From Bordetella genomosp. 2 (GTDB lineage: Bacteria > Pseudomonadota > Gammaproteobacteria > Burkholderiales > Burkholderiaceae_B): a DNA stretch of 64,000 nt. Position 1 is the stretch's first letter; every line of letters begins with the position of its first letter. The position numbers were made by a program, and so were the translations under genes. Positions 20,220-29,578 of the stretch are shown in pieces. Location: positions 682,001-746,000 of the forward strand of contig NZ_NEVT01000006.1 of assembly GCF_002261345.1 (NCBI RefSeq), written 5' to 3'. A model generated the notes under the pieces. The model did no database searches, was not told the origin of the DNA, and was given only the letters and a program-made list of their open reading frames with translations.

Positions 20220-21026
20220 CTACTGTTGCGCGCCCAGGCGCGGCAGGACGCGCCGGGCGTTGGCGCTGGTGGCGCGCGCAATGTCGTCGGCGCCGGCCCC
20301 GCGCAGCTGGGCCAGGACGCCGGCAATGCGCGGCAGTTGCGCGGGCGTGTTGCGTCGCTGCGGCGAGTGCAGCCACGCGGGAGGAATATCCGGCGCATCG
20401 GTCTCCAGCACCAGGTGCTCCAGCCCCGTCTGCACTGCATGGCGGCGGATCTGCAAGGCGCGCTCGAATGTCATGGCGCCGCCGAGCCCCAGCGCGAAGC
20501 CGCGCTCGACGAACGCCGCGGCCTGCTGCGCGCTGCCGTTGAATGCGTGGGCGATCCCGCCCCGCACGCCGGGCCGACGGCGCAGGTATTTCAGCAGGAT
20601 GTCCTGCGAGCGCCGCACATGCAGCAGCACCGGCAGGTCGAACTCGGCCGCCAGCGCCAGTTGCGCGTCATAGAAGCGTTCCTGGCGGGCCCGCGGCTCG
20701 CCCGCGGCGATGTCCTTGACGAAGAAGTCCAGGCCGATCTCGCCAATGGCCACGAAGCGGGGGTCATCCAGGGCGGCGACCACCGCGTCGCGCAGCGCGT
20801 CGAGGTCGGCTTCCTGCGCCCGCGCGACATACAGCGGGTGGATGCCCAGCGCGTAGGCGCCGCCCTCGATCTGGTGTGCCAGGTCGCGCACGACGCCGAA
20901 ATTGGCGCGCTCGACCGCCGGAATCACAATGGCGCCGACCCCGCCAGCCCGCGCGGCGCGGGCCACCTCCAGGCGATCGGCGTCGAATTCAGCGGCATCG
21001 AGATGGCAGTGCGTGTCGATCAGCAT
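20220..21026 (-). CDS. TatD family metal-dependent DNase
   Basis: 268-residue TIM-barrel hydrolase of the TatD family. Metal ligands are visible: DTHCHLD at the start (His6, His8), GEIGLDFF (Glu), LLHVRRS and AHAFNGS (His), and ETDAPDIPP (Asp). TatD proteins have 3'-5' exonuclease or DNase activity linked to DNA repair and turnover. ATG 21026 gives the standard start. It lies between lolD and comEC on the same strand, 30 bases after lolD. Which E. coli paralogue (TatD, YcfH, YjjV) it matches cannot be decided by eye. Confidence 0.9.
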   Translation of the reverse strand: MLIDTHCHLDAAEFDADRLEVARAARAGGVGAIVIPAVERANFGVVRDLAHQIEGGAYALGIHPLYVARAQEADLDALRDAVVAALDDPRFVAIGEIGLDFFVKDIAAGEPRARQERFYDAQLALAAEFDLPVLLHVRRSQDILLKYLRRRPGVRGGIAHAFNGSAQQAAAFVERGFALGLGGAMTFERALQIRRHAVQTGLEHLVLETDAPDIPPAWLHSPQRRNTPAQLPRIAGVLAQLRGAGADDIARATSANARRVLPRLGAQQ

Positions 21027-21055
21027 GGCAAGTCGGGCGGGTCGGACGCCAGGCC

Positions 21056-21763
21056 CTAGCTCGATACCAGCTGCCCGCGCTCCATCAGCAGTTGGCGGTC
21101 GGCCAGGGCGGCCAGTTCGGCATCGTGCGTCACGATAGCAAACGCCGTGCCGGATTCCCGGTTTACCTGAGTCAGCAACTCGAACATCTTGTGCGCCGTG
21201 CCGCGGTCCAGGTTCCCGGTGGGTTCGTCGGCCAGCACGCAGGCCGGCCGCGTGACCAGCGCGCGCGCCAGTGCCACGCGCTGGCGTTCGCCGCCGGACA
21301 ACTGGCCGGGGAAATGCCCTTCCCGCGCCGCCAGGCCCACCAGGGCCAGCACCTTGCGCGCGGCCGCCCGCGCCGTATCGCGGGCCTCGCGGCGCACGAT
21401 CAGCGGCATGGCGACGTTGTCCAGCGCCGAGAACTCGGGCAGCAGGTGATGGAACTGATACACGAAGCCGAGGCTGCGGTTGCGCAAGGCGCTCTTCTGC
21501 CCTTCCGACAGGCCGGCGGCCGCCACGCCATCCACCGTGACCTCGCCCGCGCTCGGCACGTCGAGCAGCCCCAGGATATGCAGCAGCGTGCTCTTGCCCG
21601 AGCCGGAGGCACCCACGATGGCCACCATCTCGCCGCGCGCGACGCTCAGGCTGACATTGTCCAGCACCTGGATGCGCGCCGGCCCCTCGTCGTAGGTCTT
21701 CACCAGATTGCGGGCTTGCAGCGCCGGCGTATCGCCGGCCGGAGTGAGCAGGGTGTCAGTCAT
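21056..21763 (-). CDS. lolD: Lipoprotein-releasing system ATPase LolD
   Basis: 235-residue ABC ATPase. Walker A GASGSGKST, signature LSGGERQR, Walker B CVLADEP and switch His in VTHDAE are all present, along with the LolD-typical LGFVYQFHHLLPEFSALDNV. It powers extraction of outer-membrane lipoproteins from the inner membrane and their transfer to LolA. Its start overlaps the end of the permease gene by eight bases, so it is translated with its partner. Confidence 0.95.
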   Translation of the reverse strand: MTDTLLTPAGDTPALQARNLVKTYDEGPARIQVLDNVSLSVARGEMVAIVGASGSGKSTLLHILGLLDVPSAGEVTVDGVAAAGLSEGQKSALRNRSLGFVYQFHHLLPEFSALDNVAMPLIVRREARDTARAAARKVLALVGLAAREGHFPGQLSGGERQRVALARALVTRPACVLADEPTGNLDRGTAHKMFELLTQVNRESGTAFAIVTHDAELAALADRQLLMERGQLVSS

Positions 21764-23036
21764 GGCGCAGCACCTGGGCGGGTTGCAGGCGCGAGGCGCG
21801 CCAACTGGGATACAGGGTGGCCAGCAGCGACAGCACCAGCGAGGTCACGCCGATGGTGATGATGTCGCCGGATTGCGGGTCGGACGGCAATTCGCTGATG
21901 AAGTAGATTTCGCGCGGCAGGAAGTGGATGCCCAGCAGGCCCTCGATGAACGGCACGATCACGCCCACGTTGTAGGCGATCAGCATGCCCCCGAGCACGC
22001 CCACCACGGTGCCCACCACCCCGATCAATGCCCCCTGCACCAGGAAGATGCGGGCCACCTCGCCCGGCCCCGCGCCCAGCGTGCGCAGGATGGCGATATC
22101 CGACTGCTTGTCCTTGACGGCCATGACCAGCGAGGACAGCAGGTTGAACGCCGCCACCGCGACGATCAGCGCCAGGATCAGGAACATCATGCGCTTCTCG
22201 GTCTGCACTGCCGCGAACCAGGTGCGGTTGTTGCGCGACCAGTCGCTGGCCATCACATAGGGCGGCAGGGTCTTGGCCAGGTCGACCGCCACCTGCGGCG
22301 CGCGCTGCATGTCGGCCACCCGCAGGCGCACGCCCGCGGTGCCGCTGTCGCGGAACACCCGCGCCGCGTCCTGCGCATCGATGAAGGCCAGGCTGGAGTC
22401 ATATTCGTAGTGGCCCGACGTGAAGGTGCCCACCACCGTGAACTGGCGCATGCGCGGCGTGAAACCCGCCGGGCTGATCGAACCCTGCGGCGCCAGCATC
22501 AGCAGCGTGTCGCCGACCTGCACGCCGAGCGCGCCGGCCAGGTCGCTGCCCAGCACGACACCGAAACTGCCGGGCTTCAGGTCGGCGAGCTTGCCGCTGG
22601 ACATCTGGCCGGGAATGTCGGATACCTGGCCCTCGGTGGCCGGGTCGATGCCGCGCACCTGTACGCCGCGCAGCGCCTGGCCGCGCGCCAGCATGGCCTG
22701 CGCGGCCACGAACGGAGCCGCCCCCTTGACCTCCGGGTTGCGCTCGGCCGCGTCGGCGAACTGGCGCCATTGCTCCAGCACCCGCTCGGGCACGGCGCCG
22801 GGGATGTACAGCTCGATGTGCGGCAGCACCGACAACATGCGGTCGCGCACTTCTTTCTGGAAGCCGTTCATCACCGACAACACGACGATCAGCGCGGCCA
22901 CGCCCAGGGCGATGCCGGCCATCGAGGTGGCCGCGATGAACGAGATGAAGCGATCGCGGCGCCCGCGTCGCTGGCGGATGCGGGCCATGCCCGCGTAGCG
23001 GGCGCCGATCCATAGTTCGTAAGGTATTTTCAGCAC
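21756..23036 (-). CDS. lolC: Lipoprotein-releasing system permease LolC/LolE
   Basis: 426-residue inner-membrane permease: one N-terminal helix (IALGVAALIVVLSVMNGF, ~40-58), a large periplasmic MacB-like domain (~60-270) and three C-terminal helices (~275-300, 322-350, 385-410). This is the LolC/LolE fold that takes lipoproteins from the inner membrane. Start is GTG at 23036 before LKIPYELWIGARYAG, the family N-terminus; the ribosome site is weak. Only one permease gene sits here with lolD, which fits a LolC/E protein acting as a homodimer (LolF-type) or a second gene elsewhere. Confidence 0.92.
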   Translation of the reverse strand: MLKIPYELWIGARYAGMARIRQRRGRRDRFISFIAATSMAGIALGVAALIVVLSVMNGFQKEVRDRMLSVLPHIELYIPGAVPERVLEQWRQFADAAERNPEVKGAAPFVAAQAMLARGQALRGVQVRGIDPATEGQVSDIPGQMSSGKLADLKPGSFGVVLGSDLAGALGVQVGDTLLMLAPQGSISPAGFTPRMRQFTVVGTFTSGHYEYDSSLAFIDAQDAARVFRDSGTAGVRLRVADMQRAPQVAVDLAKTLPPYVMASDWSRNNRTWFAAVQTEKRMMFLILALIVAVAAFNLLSSLVMAVKDKQSDIAILRTLGAGPGEVARIFLVQGALIGVVGTVVGVLGGMLIAYNVGVIVPFIEGLLGIHFLPREIYFISELPSDPQSGDIITIGVTSLVLSLLATLYPSWRASRLQPAQVLRHD

Positions 23037-23082
23037 CTGCGCATTATGGCATTAACGGCGCAGGCGGCCAGCGCCGGGCGCC

Positions 23083-23113
23083 TTGCGGCGGCGGCCGACC
23101 CTGGGACTACAAT
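23083..23113 (+). promoter_or_regulatory. Possible promoter giving a near-leaderless transcript
   Basis: TTGCGG (23083-23088) and TACAAT (23108-23113) with a 19-base gap, longer than ideal. The predicted start of transcription falls at or next to the ATG at 23121, which also lacks a clear ribosome site, so the mRNA may be leaderless. Confidence 0.4.
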
Positions 23114-23120
23114 CGGCGCC

Positions 23121-24071
23121 ATGCTCATTGCCATCCCGGGCGCCCTGCCCCCCCTGCCCGTCGCCGCCGAACTGGCCCGGCTGCTGCCACAGCGCGCGCC
23201 GGTGCTGCACGGCTGGCTGCAGGCCGGCGTTGCGCACGTGGCCGCCTTCGATCCGCGCGAACACGGCTGCACGCCCTACGAAGCCTGGCAGCTGGAACGG
23301 GCCGGCTACCGGCCGGCGGCCGGCGAACCGCTCGGCGCCGGCCTGGGTCCTTTGCTGGCCGGCCCTGCCGGGGCCGACGGCGAGCCGGTCTGGCTGGCCG
23401 AGCTGGCGCATCTTTCGCTGGGCACCGACCAGGCCACCTTGCTCGACCCGGCCACCATGGACCTGCGCGCCGAAGAAGCGGCCGCCCTGCTGGACACGGC
23501 CCGGCCTTGCATCGACGCGGCCGGCTTCGCCGCCGACCCGCTGGCGCCGCAGCGCTGGCGGCTGCGCCTGCCCGCCGGACTGGCGCCGCGCACCGTCAGC
23601 CCCGCCGCGGTCGCGGGCCAGCCGCTGCGCGACTGGTGGAACCAGGATGCCGCGACGCGTCCCTGGCGCCGCCTGCTCAATGAAATCCAGATGGCGTGGC
23701 ACGAACACCCCGTCAACGAGGCGCGCGCGGCGCGCGGCGCCCCGCCCGTCAACGCGCTCTGGCTGTACGGCGGCGCCGCGGCCTGGCCGGCCCCGGCCAG
23801 CAGCGCCGCGCCGGCCGACATCGCCGGCCAGCTCGAGGCGCCGCATCGCGCCGGTGACTGGGCCGGCTGGCTGGACGCGCTGGCCGAACTGGACCGGCGC
23901 CACCTGAAGCCGCTGGCGGAGCGCGCCGGCCTGCCGGCCCGGCCTGTGCAACTGATCCTGCTGGGCGGCGACCGCCGCGCCACCCTGACCCTTAAACCGC
24001 GCGGCCGCCTGCTGTCCTGGCTGCCAGCGCCCAAGAAAAACTGGAACGCCTGGTGGTCTCGCCCCGTCTGA
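23121..24071 (+). CDS. RpfE-like / phosphoglycerate mutase-like uncharacterised protein
   Basis: 316-residue soluble protein that in related bacteria sits directly before recJ and is annotated as regulatory protein RpfE or as similar to cofactor-independent phosphoglycerate mutase. Conserved-looking segments are LLNEIQMAWHEHPVNEARAA and NALWLYGGAAAWPAP; the C-terminus is basic (KPRGRLLSWLPAPKKNW). I do not see the full metal set of a mutase, so function is unknown. ATG 23121 is the first Met past the divergent lolC start region; a Met at 23046 is possible but unlikely. The end overlaps recJ by 19 bases. Confidence 0.72.
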   Translation: MLIAIPGALPPLPVAAELARLLPQRAPVLHGWLQAGVAHVAAFDPREHGCTPYEAWQLERAGYRPAAGEPLGAGLGPLLAGPAGADGEPVWLAELAHLSLGTDQATLLDPATMDLRAEEAAALLDTARPCIDAAGFAADPLAPQRWRLRLPAGLAPRTVSPAAVAGQPLRDWWNQDAATRPWRRLLNEIQMAWHEHPVNEARAARGAPPVNALWLYGGAAAWPAPASSAAPADIAGQLEAPHRAGDWAGWLDALAELDRRHLKPLAERAGLPARPVQLILLGGDRRATLTLKPRGRLLSWLPAPKKNWNAWWSRPV

Positions 24072-25753
24072 CTGTCCGCTCACCCGATCCCGACGCCCGC
24101 CGCATCCTGGAAGCGGCGGGCATACATCCGCTGCTGGCGCGCCTGTGGGCGGCGCGCGGCGTCACGCATCCCGACCAGACCCGCCTCGCCTGGCCCGCCT
24201 TGCTGCCGCCGGCGGGGCTGACCCACGCCGAGCACGCCGCGCGGATCCTGGCCGATGCGATTGCGCGCGGCCAGCGGCTCCTGATCGTGGCCGACTACGA
24301 TTGCGACGGCGCCACCGCATGCGCCGTGGGCCTGCGCGCGCTGCGGGCGTTCGGCGCCGACGTCGATTTCCTGGTGCCGAACCGTTTCGAGACGGGCTAT
24401 GGGCTGTCGCCGGCCGTGGTCGAGCTGGCGTGCGCGCACCGCGGCGGCAAGCCGGACCTGATCATCACGGTGGACAACGGCATCGCCAGCGTCGACGGCG
24501 TGGCCGCCGCCAATGCGGCCGGCATCGGCGTGGTGGTCACGGATCACCACCTGCCTGGCGACACGCTGCCGGATGCGCTGGCCATCGTCAACCCGAACCA
24601 GCCGGGCTGCGGTTTCCCCTCCAAGAACCTGGCCGGGGTGGGCGTCATCTTCTACCTGATGCTGGCGCTGCGCGCCGAACTGCGCCGGCGCGGCGTCTAT
24701 CCGCCCGACGGCGGGCCGCGCCTGGACGCGCTGGCCGACCTGGTCGCCCTGGGCACGGTCGCCGACGTGGTCAAGCTCGACGGCAACAACCGGCTGCTGG
24801 TCACCCAGGGCCTGCAGCGCATGCGCGCCGGGCGCATGCAGCCGGGCGTGCGCGCCCTGTTCGCGGTGGCGGCGCGCGAGCCGCGCAGCGCCTGCGGCTT
24901 CGACCTGGGCTTCGCCCTGGGGCCGCGCATCAACGCAGCCGGCCGGCTGGCCGACATGAGCCTCGGCATCGCCTGCCTGACCACCGACGACGAAGCACAG
25001 GCCCTCGACATGGCGCGCCAGCTCGACCAGATCAACCGCGAACGGCGCGGCATCGAAGCCGAAATGCGCGAACAGGCGCTGGCGGCCATGGAAGCCGCGG
25101 ACAACGCCGCGGGCGCCTCGGTCTGCGTATTCGATCCTGGCTGGCACCAGGGCGTGGTGGGCCTGGTGGCCTCGCGCCTGAAAGAGAAGTTCTGGCGCCC
25201 CACCCTGGCCTTCGCGCCAGCCGGCGATGACGAAATCCGCGGGTCCGGCCGGTCGATTCCCGACGTACACCTGCGCGACGCGCTCGACCTCGTCTCCAAG
25301 CGCCATCCGGGCCTTATCCGCAAGTTCGGCGGCCATGCCATGGCGGCGGGGCTGACACTGGGCCGCGACGATTTCCCCGCCTTCGCGCCGGCCTTCGACG
25401 CCGCGGTGCGCGAGCTGACCGGCCGCGATACGTTCGAACCGCTGATCGAGACCGACGGTTCGCTCGAATCGGGCTATGCCAATGCCGACGTCGCCACGCT
25501 GCTGCAGCAGCAGGTCTGGGGCGCCGGTTTCGCCGCGCCGCTGTTCCTGGATGAGTTCACCGTGCGCAATCAGCGGCTGGTGGGCGAGAAACACCTCAAG
25601 CTGTCGCTCGAGCGCGGCCACCAGCGCTTCGACGCCATCTGGTTCAGCCACCACCAGTCGCTGCCCGAGCGCGTCCAGGTGGCATATCGCCTCGAACCCA
25701 ATATCTGGAACGGCATGGTGTCGGCCCAGCTGGTCGTCGAGCATGCCGAGTAA
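24053..25753 (+). CDS. recJ: Single-stranded-DNA exonuclease RecJ
   Basis: 566-residue DHH-family 5'-3' exonuclease used in mismatch repair, base excision repair and RecF recombination. Motifs: VADYDCDGATA (motif I), TVDNGIAS, VTDHHLPGD (DHH), NPNQPGC, LGTVADVVKLDGNN, then the DHHA1 region GVVGLVASRLKEKFWRP, GSGRSIPDVHLRDAL and FGGHAMAAGL. Start GTG at 24053 overlaps the preceding gene by 19 bases and gives the usual N-terminus. It is followed by prfB, a common neighbour in betaproteobacteria. Confidence 0.96.
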   Translation: MVSPRLTVRSPDPDARRILEAAGIHPLLARLWAARGVTHPDQTRLAWPALLPPAGLTHAEHAARILADAIARGQRLLIVADYDCDGATACAVGLRALRAFGADVDFLVPNRFETGYGLSPAVVELACAHRGGKPDLIITVDNGIASVDGVAAANAAGIGVVVTDHHLPGDTLPDALAIVNPNQPGCGFPSKNLAGVGVIFYLMLALRAELRRRGVYPPDGGPRLDALADLVALGTVADVVKLDGNNRLLVTQGLQRMRAGRMQPGVRALFAVAAREPRSACGFDLGFALGPRINAAGRLADMSLGIACLTTDDEAQALDMARQLDQINRERRGIEAEMREQALAAMEAADNAAGASVCVFDPGWHQGVVGLVASRLKEKFWRPTLAFAPAGDDEIRGSGRSIPDVHLRDALDLVSKRHPGLIRKFGGHAMAAGLTLGRDDFPAFAPAFDAAVRELTGRDTFEPLIETDGSLESGYANADVATLLQQQVWGAGFAAPLFLDEFTVRNQRLVGEKHLKLSLERGHQRFDAIWFSHHQSLPERVQVAYRLEPNIWNGMVSAQLVVEHAE

Positions 25754-25800
25754 TCCACGTTAAAATGCTGGGTTTCGCACAATAGCCACCAGGAAGCACC

Positions 25801-26905
25801 ATGGAAGCCGAACGCCAGAACCAGCTCGCCGCCCGCCTTGCCGACTACGCAGAGCGCGAGCAGGCGCTACGGGGGTATCTTTGACTACGATCTGAAGGCC
25901 GAACGCCTGCAGGTCGTCAACGCCGAACTCGAAGACCCGGCGGCCTGGAACGACCCCAAGCACGCCCAGGACCTGGGCCGTGAAAAAAAATCCCTCGAAG
26001 ACGTGGTCGAGACGCTGAGCGCCTTGCGCAGCGGCATCGCCGACTCCCAGGAACTGTTCGAGCTGGCCGCGGCCGACGCCGACGACGCCACGCTCGAGTC
26101 GATCGAACGCGATGCCGACGGTTTCCAGCAGCAGCTCGAGGGCCTGGAATTCCGCCGCATGTTCTCCAACCCGGCCGACCCGCTCAATTGCTTCCTGGAC
26201 ATCCAGGCGGGCGCGGGCGGCACCGAAGCGCAGGACTGGGCGTCCATGTTGCTGCGCCAGTACCTGAAGTACGCCGAGCGCAAGGGCTTCAAGGCCGAGG
26301 TCCTGGAAGAATCCGAAGGCGAAGTGGCCGGCATCAAGTCCGCCACCATCAAGCTCGAGGGCGAGTACGCCTTCGGCTACCTGCGCACCGAAACCGGCGT
26401 GCACCGCCTGGTGCGCAAGAGCCCGTTCGACTCGTCCGGCGGGCGCCATACCTCGTTCGCCAGCGTGTTCGTGTACCCCGAGGTCGACGACTCCTTCGAG
26501 ATCGAGGTCAACCCGGCCGACCTGCGCGTGGACACCTATCGCGCCAGCGGCGCGGGCGGCCAGCACATCAACAAGACCGACTCGGCCGTGCGCCTGACCC
26601 ACATCCCGACCGGCATCGTGGTCCAGTACCAGAACGACCGCTCGCAGCACCGCAACCGCGCCGAAGCAATGCAGATGCTGAAATCCAAGCTCTACGAGCT
26701 GGAAATGCGCAACCGCATGGCCGAGCAGCAAAAACTCGAGGACTCCAAGACCGACGTGGGCTGGGGCCACCAGATCCGTTCATACGTGCTCGACCAGAGC
26801 CGCATCAAGGACCTGCGCACCAACGTGGAAATCTCCAACACCCAGAAGGTCCTGGACGGCGACCTGGACACCTTCATCCAGGCGAGCCTGAAGCAAGGCG
26901 TGTGA
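25801..26905 (+). CDS. prfB: Peptide chain release factor 2, made by programmed +1 frameshift
   Basis: RF2 recognises UGA and UAA and triggers peptide release. The reading frame runs from ATG 25801 for 27 codons to an in-frame TGA at 25882-25884, then continues after a +1 shift (join 25801-25881 with 25883-26905), giving 367 residues. The shift site CTTTGAC, preceded by the GGGGGT element (25871-25876), is the classic autoregulatory site: low RF2 lets ribosomes slip at the UGA. Downstream the SPF tripeptide (KSPFDSSGG) and GGQ ([17 protein letters not shown]) are present. AGGAAG precedes the start. This is a real recoding event, not a sequencing error. Confidence 0.97.
25869..25885 (+). promoter_or_regulatory. 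prfB programmed +1 frameshift site
   Basis: An internal Shine-Dalgarno-like GGGGG, then TAT, then CTT TGA C. The spacing from the G-run to the CTT slip codon equals that of the E. coli prfB site. Ribosomes pause at UGA when RF2 is scarce and move one base forward to read GAC. Confidence 0.96.
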
Positions 26906-26952
26906 TTCCCGGGGCGCCTGCGGGCGTCCCCATCTCTTTCAGAGGCAAGCGC

Positions 26953-27708
26953 ATGACCGACACGATCGCAATCCTGACCGGCGCCTCGCGCGGCATCGGC
27001 GCCGCCCTGGCGCGCGGCCTGGCCCGGCCCGGCACCCGGCTCATCACCCTGGCCCGCCGCGCCGACCCGGAGCTGGCCGCCCACGCCCGCGCGCAGGGCG
27101 CCGAACTCGAACAGGTCCAGGTCGACCTGGCCGACCTGGGCGCGGCCGCGCAGGCCGCCGAGCGCATTGCCGCATCCCTGCCCCGCGACGCCGGGCGCTA
27201 CCTGCTGATCAACAATGCCGGCACCGTGCAGCCGGTGGCCGCCGCCGCCAAACTGGTCGACGGCCCGGCCATCGCCGCCGCATTCAATCTGAATATCTCC
27301 GCCGTGATGCTGCTGACCGCCCGGTTCGTGGCGGCCGTGCACGACCTGCAGGCCGACCGCCGCGTGCTGAACATCTCCTCGGGCGCGGGCCGCAACCCCA
27401 ACGCCGGCTGGGGCGTCTACTGCGCCACCAAGGCCGCCCTCGACATGTACACCCGCGTGCTGAAGCAGGAACAGGGTTCCGGCGGTGTGCGGGCCGTCGC
27501 GCTGGCGCCCGGCATCGTCGACACCGACATGCAGCAGGCCATCCGCGCCAGCGACCCGGCCAGTTTCCCGGCGTTGGCCAAGTTCCAGGAGTTCCACGCC
27601 ACCGGCAAGCTCGCCGCCCCCGCGGCGGTCGCGGCCCGCATCCTCGCCTATCTAGACCGTGACGATTTCGGCACCACCGAAATCGACGACATCCGCAATT
27701 ACGACTGA
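26953..27708 (+). CDS. Short-chain dehydrogenase/reductase
   Basis: 251-residue NAD(P)-dependent oxidoreductase. Cofactor loop TGASRGIG (residues 9-16), NNAG (~82), catalytic Ser in NISSGAGRNPNAGWG, and YCATK (Tyr-x3-Lys) are present, followed by LAPGIVDTDMQ. Overall it resembles sepiapterin/benzil-reductase-like SDRs (YueD group), so small carbonyl compounds are likely substrates, but this is not specific. It lies 47 bases after prfB and six bases before lysS, likely one transcript with lysS. Confidence 0.9.
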   Translation: MTDTIAILTGASRGIGAALARGLARPGTRLITLARRADPELAAHARAQGAELEQVQVDLADLGAAAQAAERIAASLPRDAGRYLLINNAGTVQPVAAAAKLVDGPAIAAAFNLNISAVMLLTARFVAAVHDLQADRRVLNISSGAGRNPNAGWGVYCATKAALDMYTRVLKQEQGSGGVRAVALAPGIVDTDMQQAIRASDPASFPALAKFQEFHATGKLAAPAAVAARILAYLDRDDFGTTEIDDIRNYD

Positions 27709-27714
27709 CCCACC

Positions 27715-29235
27715 ATGACCGACCACTCGCCCGCCCCGGCCGCCCAGGACGAAAACCGCTTGATCGCCGAACGGCGCGCCAAGCTGTCCAAACTGCGCGA
27801 AGCCGGCGTCGCGTACCCCAACGACTTCGTGCCGGATGCGCACGCCGCCGACCTGCACCGCCAGTACGGCGAGCAAGACCAGGAGGCCCTGGCCGCGGCC
27901 GGCGTGCGCGTCAAGGTGGCGGGCCGCATGATGCTCAAGCGTGTCATGGGCAAGGCCAGCTTCGCCACGGTGCAGGACGGCAGCGGCCGCATCCAGGTCT
28001 ACCTGGAGCGCGGCACGCTCGGCGAGGAAGCCTACGCCGCGTTCAAGCAGTGGGACATCGGCGACATCATCGCGGTCGAAGGCACCGTCTTCAAGACCAA
28101 CAAGGGCGAGCTCTCGGTGCATGCCGCCACGGCGCGCCTGCTGTCGAAGTCGCTGCGCCCGCTGCCCGACAAGTTCCATGGCGTGGCCGACCAGGAGCTG
28201 CGCTATCGCCAGCGCTATGTCGATCTCATCATGACCGAGGCCACCCGCCGCACCTTCGAGGTGCGCAGCAAGGCCGTGGGCAGCATCCGCCAGGTCATGC
28301 TGGACGCCGGCTTCCTCGAAGTCGAGACGCCCATGCTGCACCCGATCCCGGGCGGCGCCGCGGCCAAGCCGTTCGTCACCCACCACAACGCGCTGGACAT
28401 GGAAATGTTCCTGCGCATCGCGCCCGAGCTCTACCTGAAGCGGCTGATCGTGGGCGGCTTCGAACGCGTGTTCGAAATCAACCGCAACTTCCGCAACGAA
28501 GGCGTCAGCCCGCGCCACAATCCTGAATTCACGATGATGGAGTTCTACGCGGCCTATGCGGATTACCGCTGGCTGATGGACTTCACCGAGCAGATCCTGC
28601 GCCAGGCGGCCATTGCCGCCACCGGCAGCGCGGTGCTGACCTACCAGGAGCGCGAGCTGGACCTGTCCAGGCCGTTCGACCGCCTCACCATCTGCGAGGC
28701 CATCCTGAAGTACACCAGCGGCTATACCCAGGCCCAGCTCGACGACGCCGCCTTCGTGCGCGGCGAACTCAAGAAGCTGGGCGCGGATGTCGACGGCCCG
28801 GTGCTGGCGCGCGCGGGCCTGGGCGCCCTGCAGCTGGCGCTCTTCGAAGAGACCGCCGAAGCCCAGCTCTGGAATCCGACCTACATCATCGACTACCCGG
28901 TCGAGGTCTCGCCGCTGGCGCGCGCCTCGGACACCCGCCCGGGCATCACCGAGCGCTTCGAGCTGTTCATGACCGGCCGCGAGATCGCCAACGGCTTCTC
29001 CGAGCTGAACGATCCGGAAGACCAGGCCGAGCGCTTCCGCGCCCAGGTCGAAGCCAAGGATGCCGGCGACGAAGAGGCCATGTACTACGACGCGGACTAC
29101 ATCCGGGCGCTCGAATACGGCATGCCGCCCACCGGCGGCTGCGGCATCGGCATCGACCGCCTGGTCATGCTGTTGACCGACAGCGCCAGCATCCGCGACG
29201 TCATCCTCTTTCCGCACCTGCGGCGCGAAGACTGA
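27715..29235 (+). CDS. lysS: Lysyl-tRNA synthetase, class II
   Basis: 506 residues, standard length. Charges tRNA-Lys in the cytoplasm. N-terminal OB-fold anticodon-binding domain ([22 protein letters not shown], ~65-150), then the class II core with motif 1 ([18 protein letters not shown]), motif 2 ([17 protein letters not shown]) and motif 3 ([12 protein letters not shown]) near residue 480. Complete and ordinary. A small membrane-protein gene follows after 15 bases. Confidence 0.98.
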   Translation: MTDHSPAPAAQDENRLIAERRAKLSKLREAGVAYPNDFVPDAHAADLHRQYGEQDQEALAAAGVRVKVAGRMMLKRVMGKASFATVQDGSGRIQVYLERGTLGEEAYAAFKQWDIGDIIAVEGTVFKTNKGELSVHAATARLLSKSLRPLPDKFHGVADQELRYRQRYVDLIMTEATRRTFEVRSKAVGSIRQVMLDAGFLEVETPMLHPIPGGAAAKPFVTHHNALDMEMFLRIAPELYLKRLIVGGFERVFEINRNFRNEGVSPRHNPEFTMMEFYAAYADYRWLMDFTEQILRQAAIAATGSAVLTYQERELDLSRPFDRLTICEAILKYTSGYTQAQLDDAAFVRGELKKLGADVDGPVLARAGLGALQLALFEETAEAQLWNPTYIIDYPVEVSPLARASDTRPGITERFELFMTGREIANGFSELNDPEDQAERFRAQVEAKDAGDEEAMYYDADYIRALEYGMPPTGGCGIGIDRLVMLLTDSASIRDVILFPHLRRED

Positions 29236-29250
29236 CGGAACCCGGCCGCC

Positions 29251-29559
29251 ATGCTCGTCAAACTGCTGATCATCGCGGTCTTCATCGTCCTGCTGCTGTA
29301 TGTCGTCCTGCCCAAGCGGCGCGGCCCCGCAGCGCCGCCCCGCGCGGGACGGCTGATGCTGACGCTGCTGGCCAGCGCAGCGGTGCTGTTGTTCGTCCTG
29401 TCGCTGTTCTGCGCCCTGCTCTGGCTGGGCGGGATATCCGGCGCCGTGACGGGCGGCGGCGAGGTGCTGGGCGGCACGGGGCTGCTGCGCATCGCCGGCC
29501 TGCTGCTGGTGTTGTCGATTGCCTGCGCGGTTGCCGCGCTGCTGAAACGGCCGCGCTGA
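29251..29559 (+). CDS. Small membrane protein, function unknown
   Basis: 102-residue protein with about three hydrophobic helices (residues 2-21, 36-60, 78-96) and short Arg/Pro-rich cytoplasmic loops (PKRRGPAAPPRAGR). I do not recognise a family. It follows lysS by 15 bases in the same direction, so it is likely on the same transcript. The Gly-rich stretch GGGEVLGGTG separates helices two and three. The gene ends at a GC-rich hairpin shared with the convergent isc operon end. Confidence 0.7.
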   Translation: MLVKLLIIAVFIVLLLYVVLPKRRGPAAPPRAGRLMLTLLASAAVLLFVLSLFCALLWLGGISGAVTGGGEVLGGTGLLRIAGLLLVLSIACAVAALLKRPR

Positions 29560-29570
29560 ATGCGCGGCCG
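29548..29570. terminator. GC-rich hairpin between convergent transcripts
   Basis: Nine-base stem CGGCCGCGC/GCGCGGCCG with loop TGAAT, overlapping the stop codon of the small membrane-protein gene. It lies just past the stop of the leftward methylglyoxal-synthase-like gene. No U-tract is present, so termination would depend on Rho or on the hairpin alone. Confidence 0.45.
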
Positions 29571-29578
29571 TTGGCCGG

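Noticed and set aside
25882-25884. Stop codon as an error or mutation in prfB
   Set aside because: It is part of the known programmed frameshift signal with all its elements.
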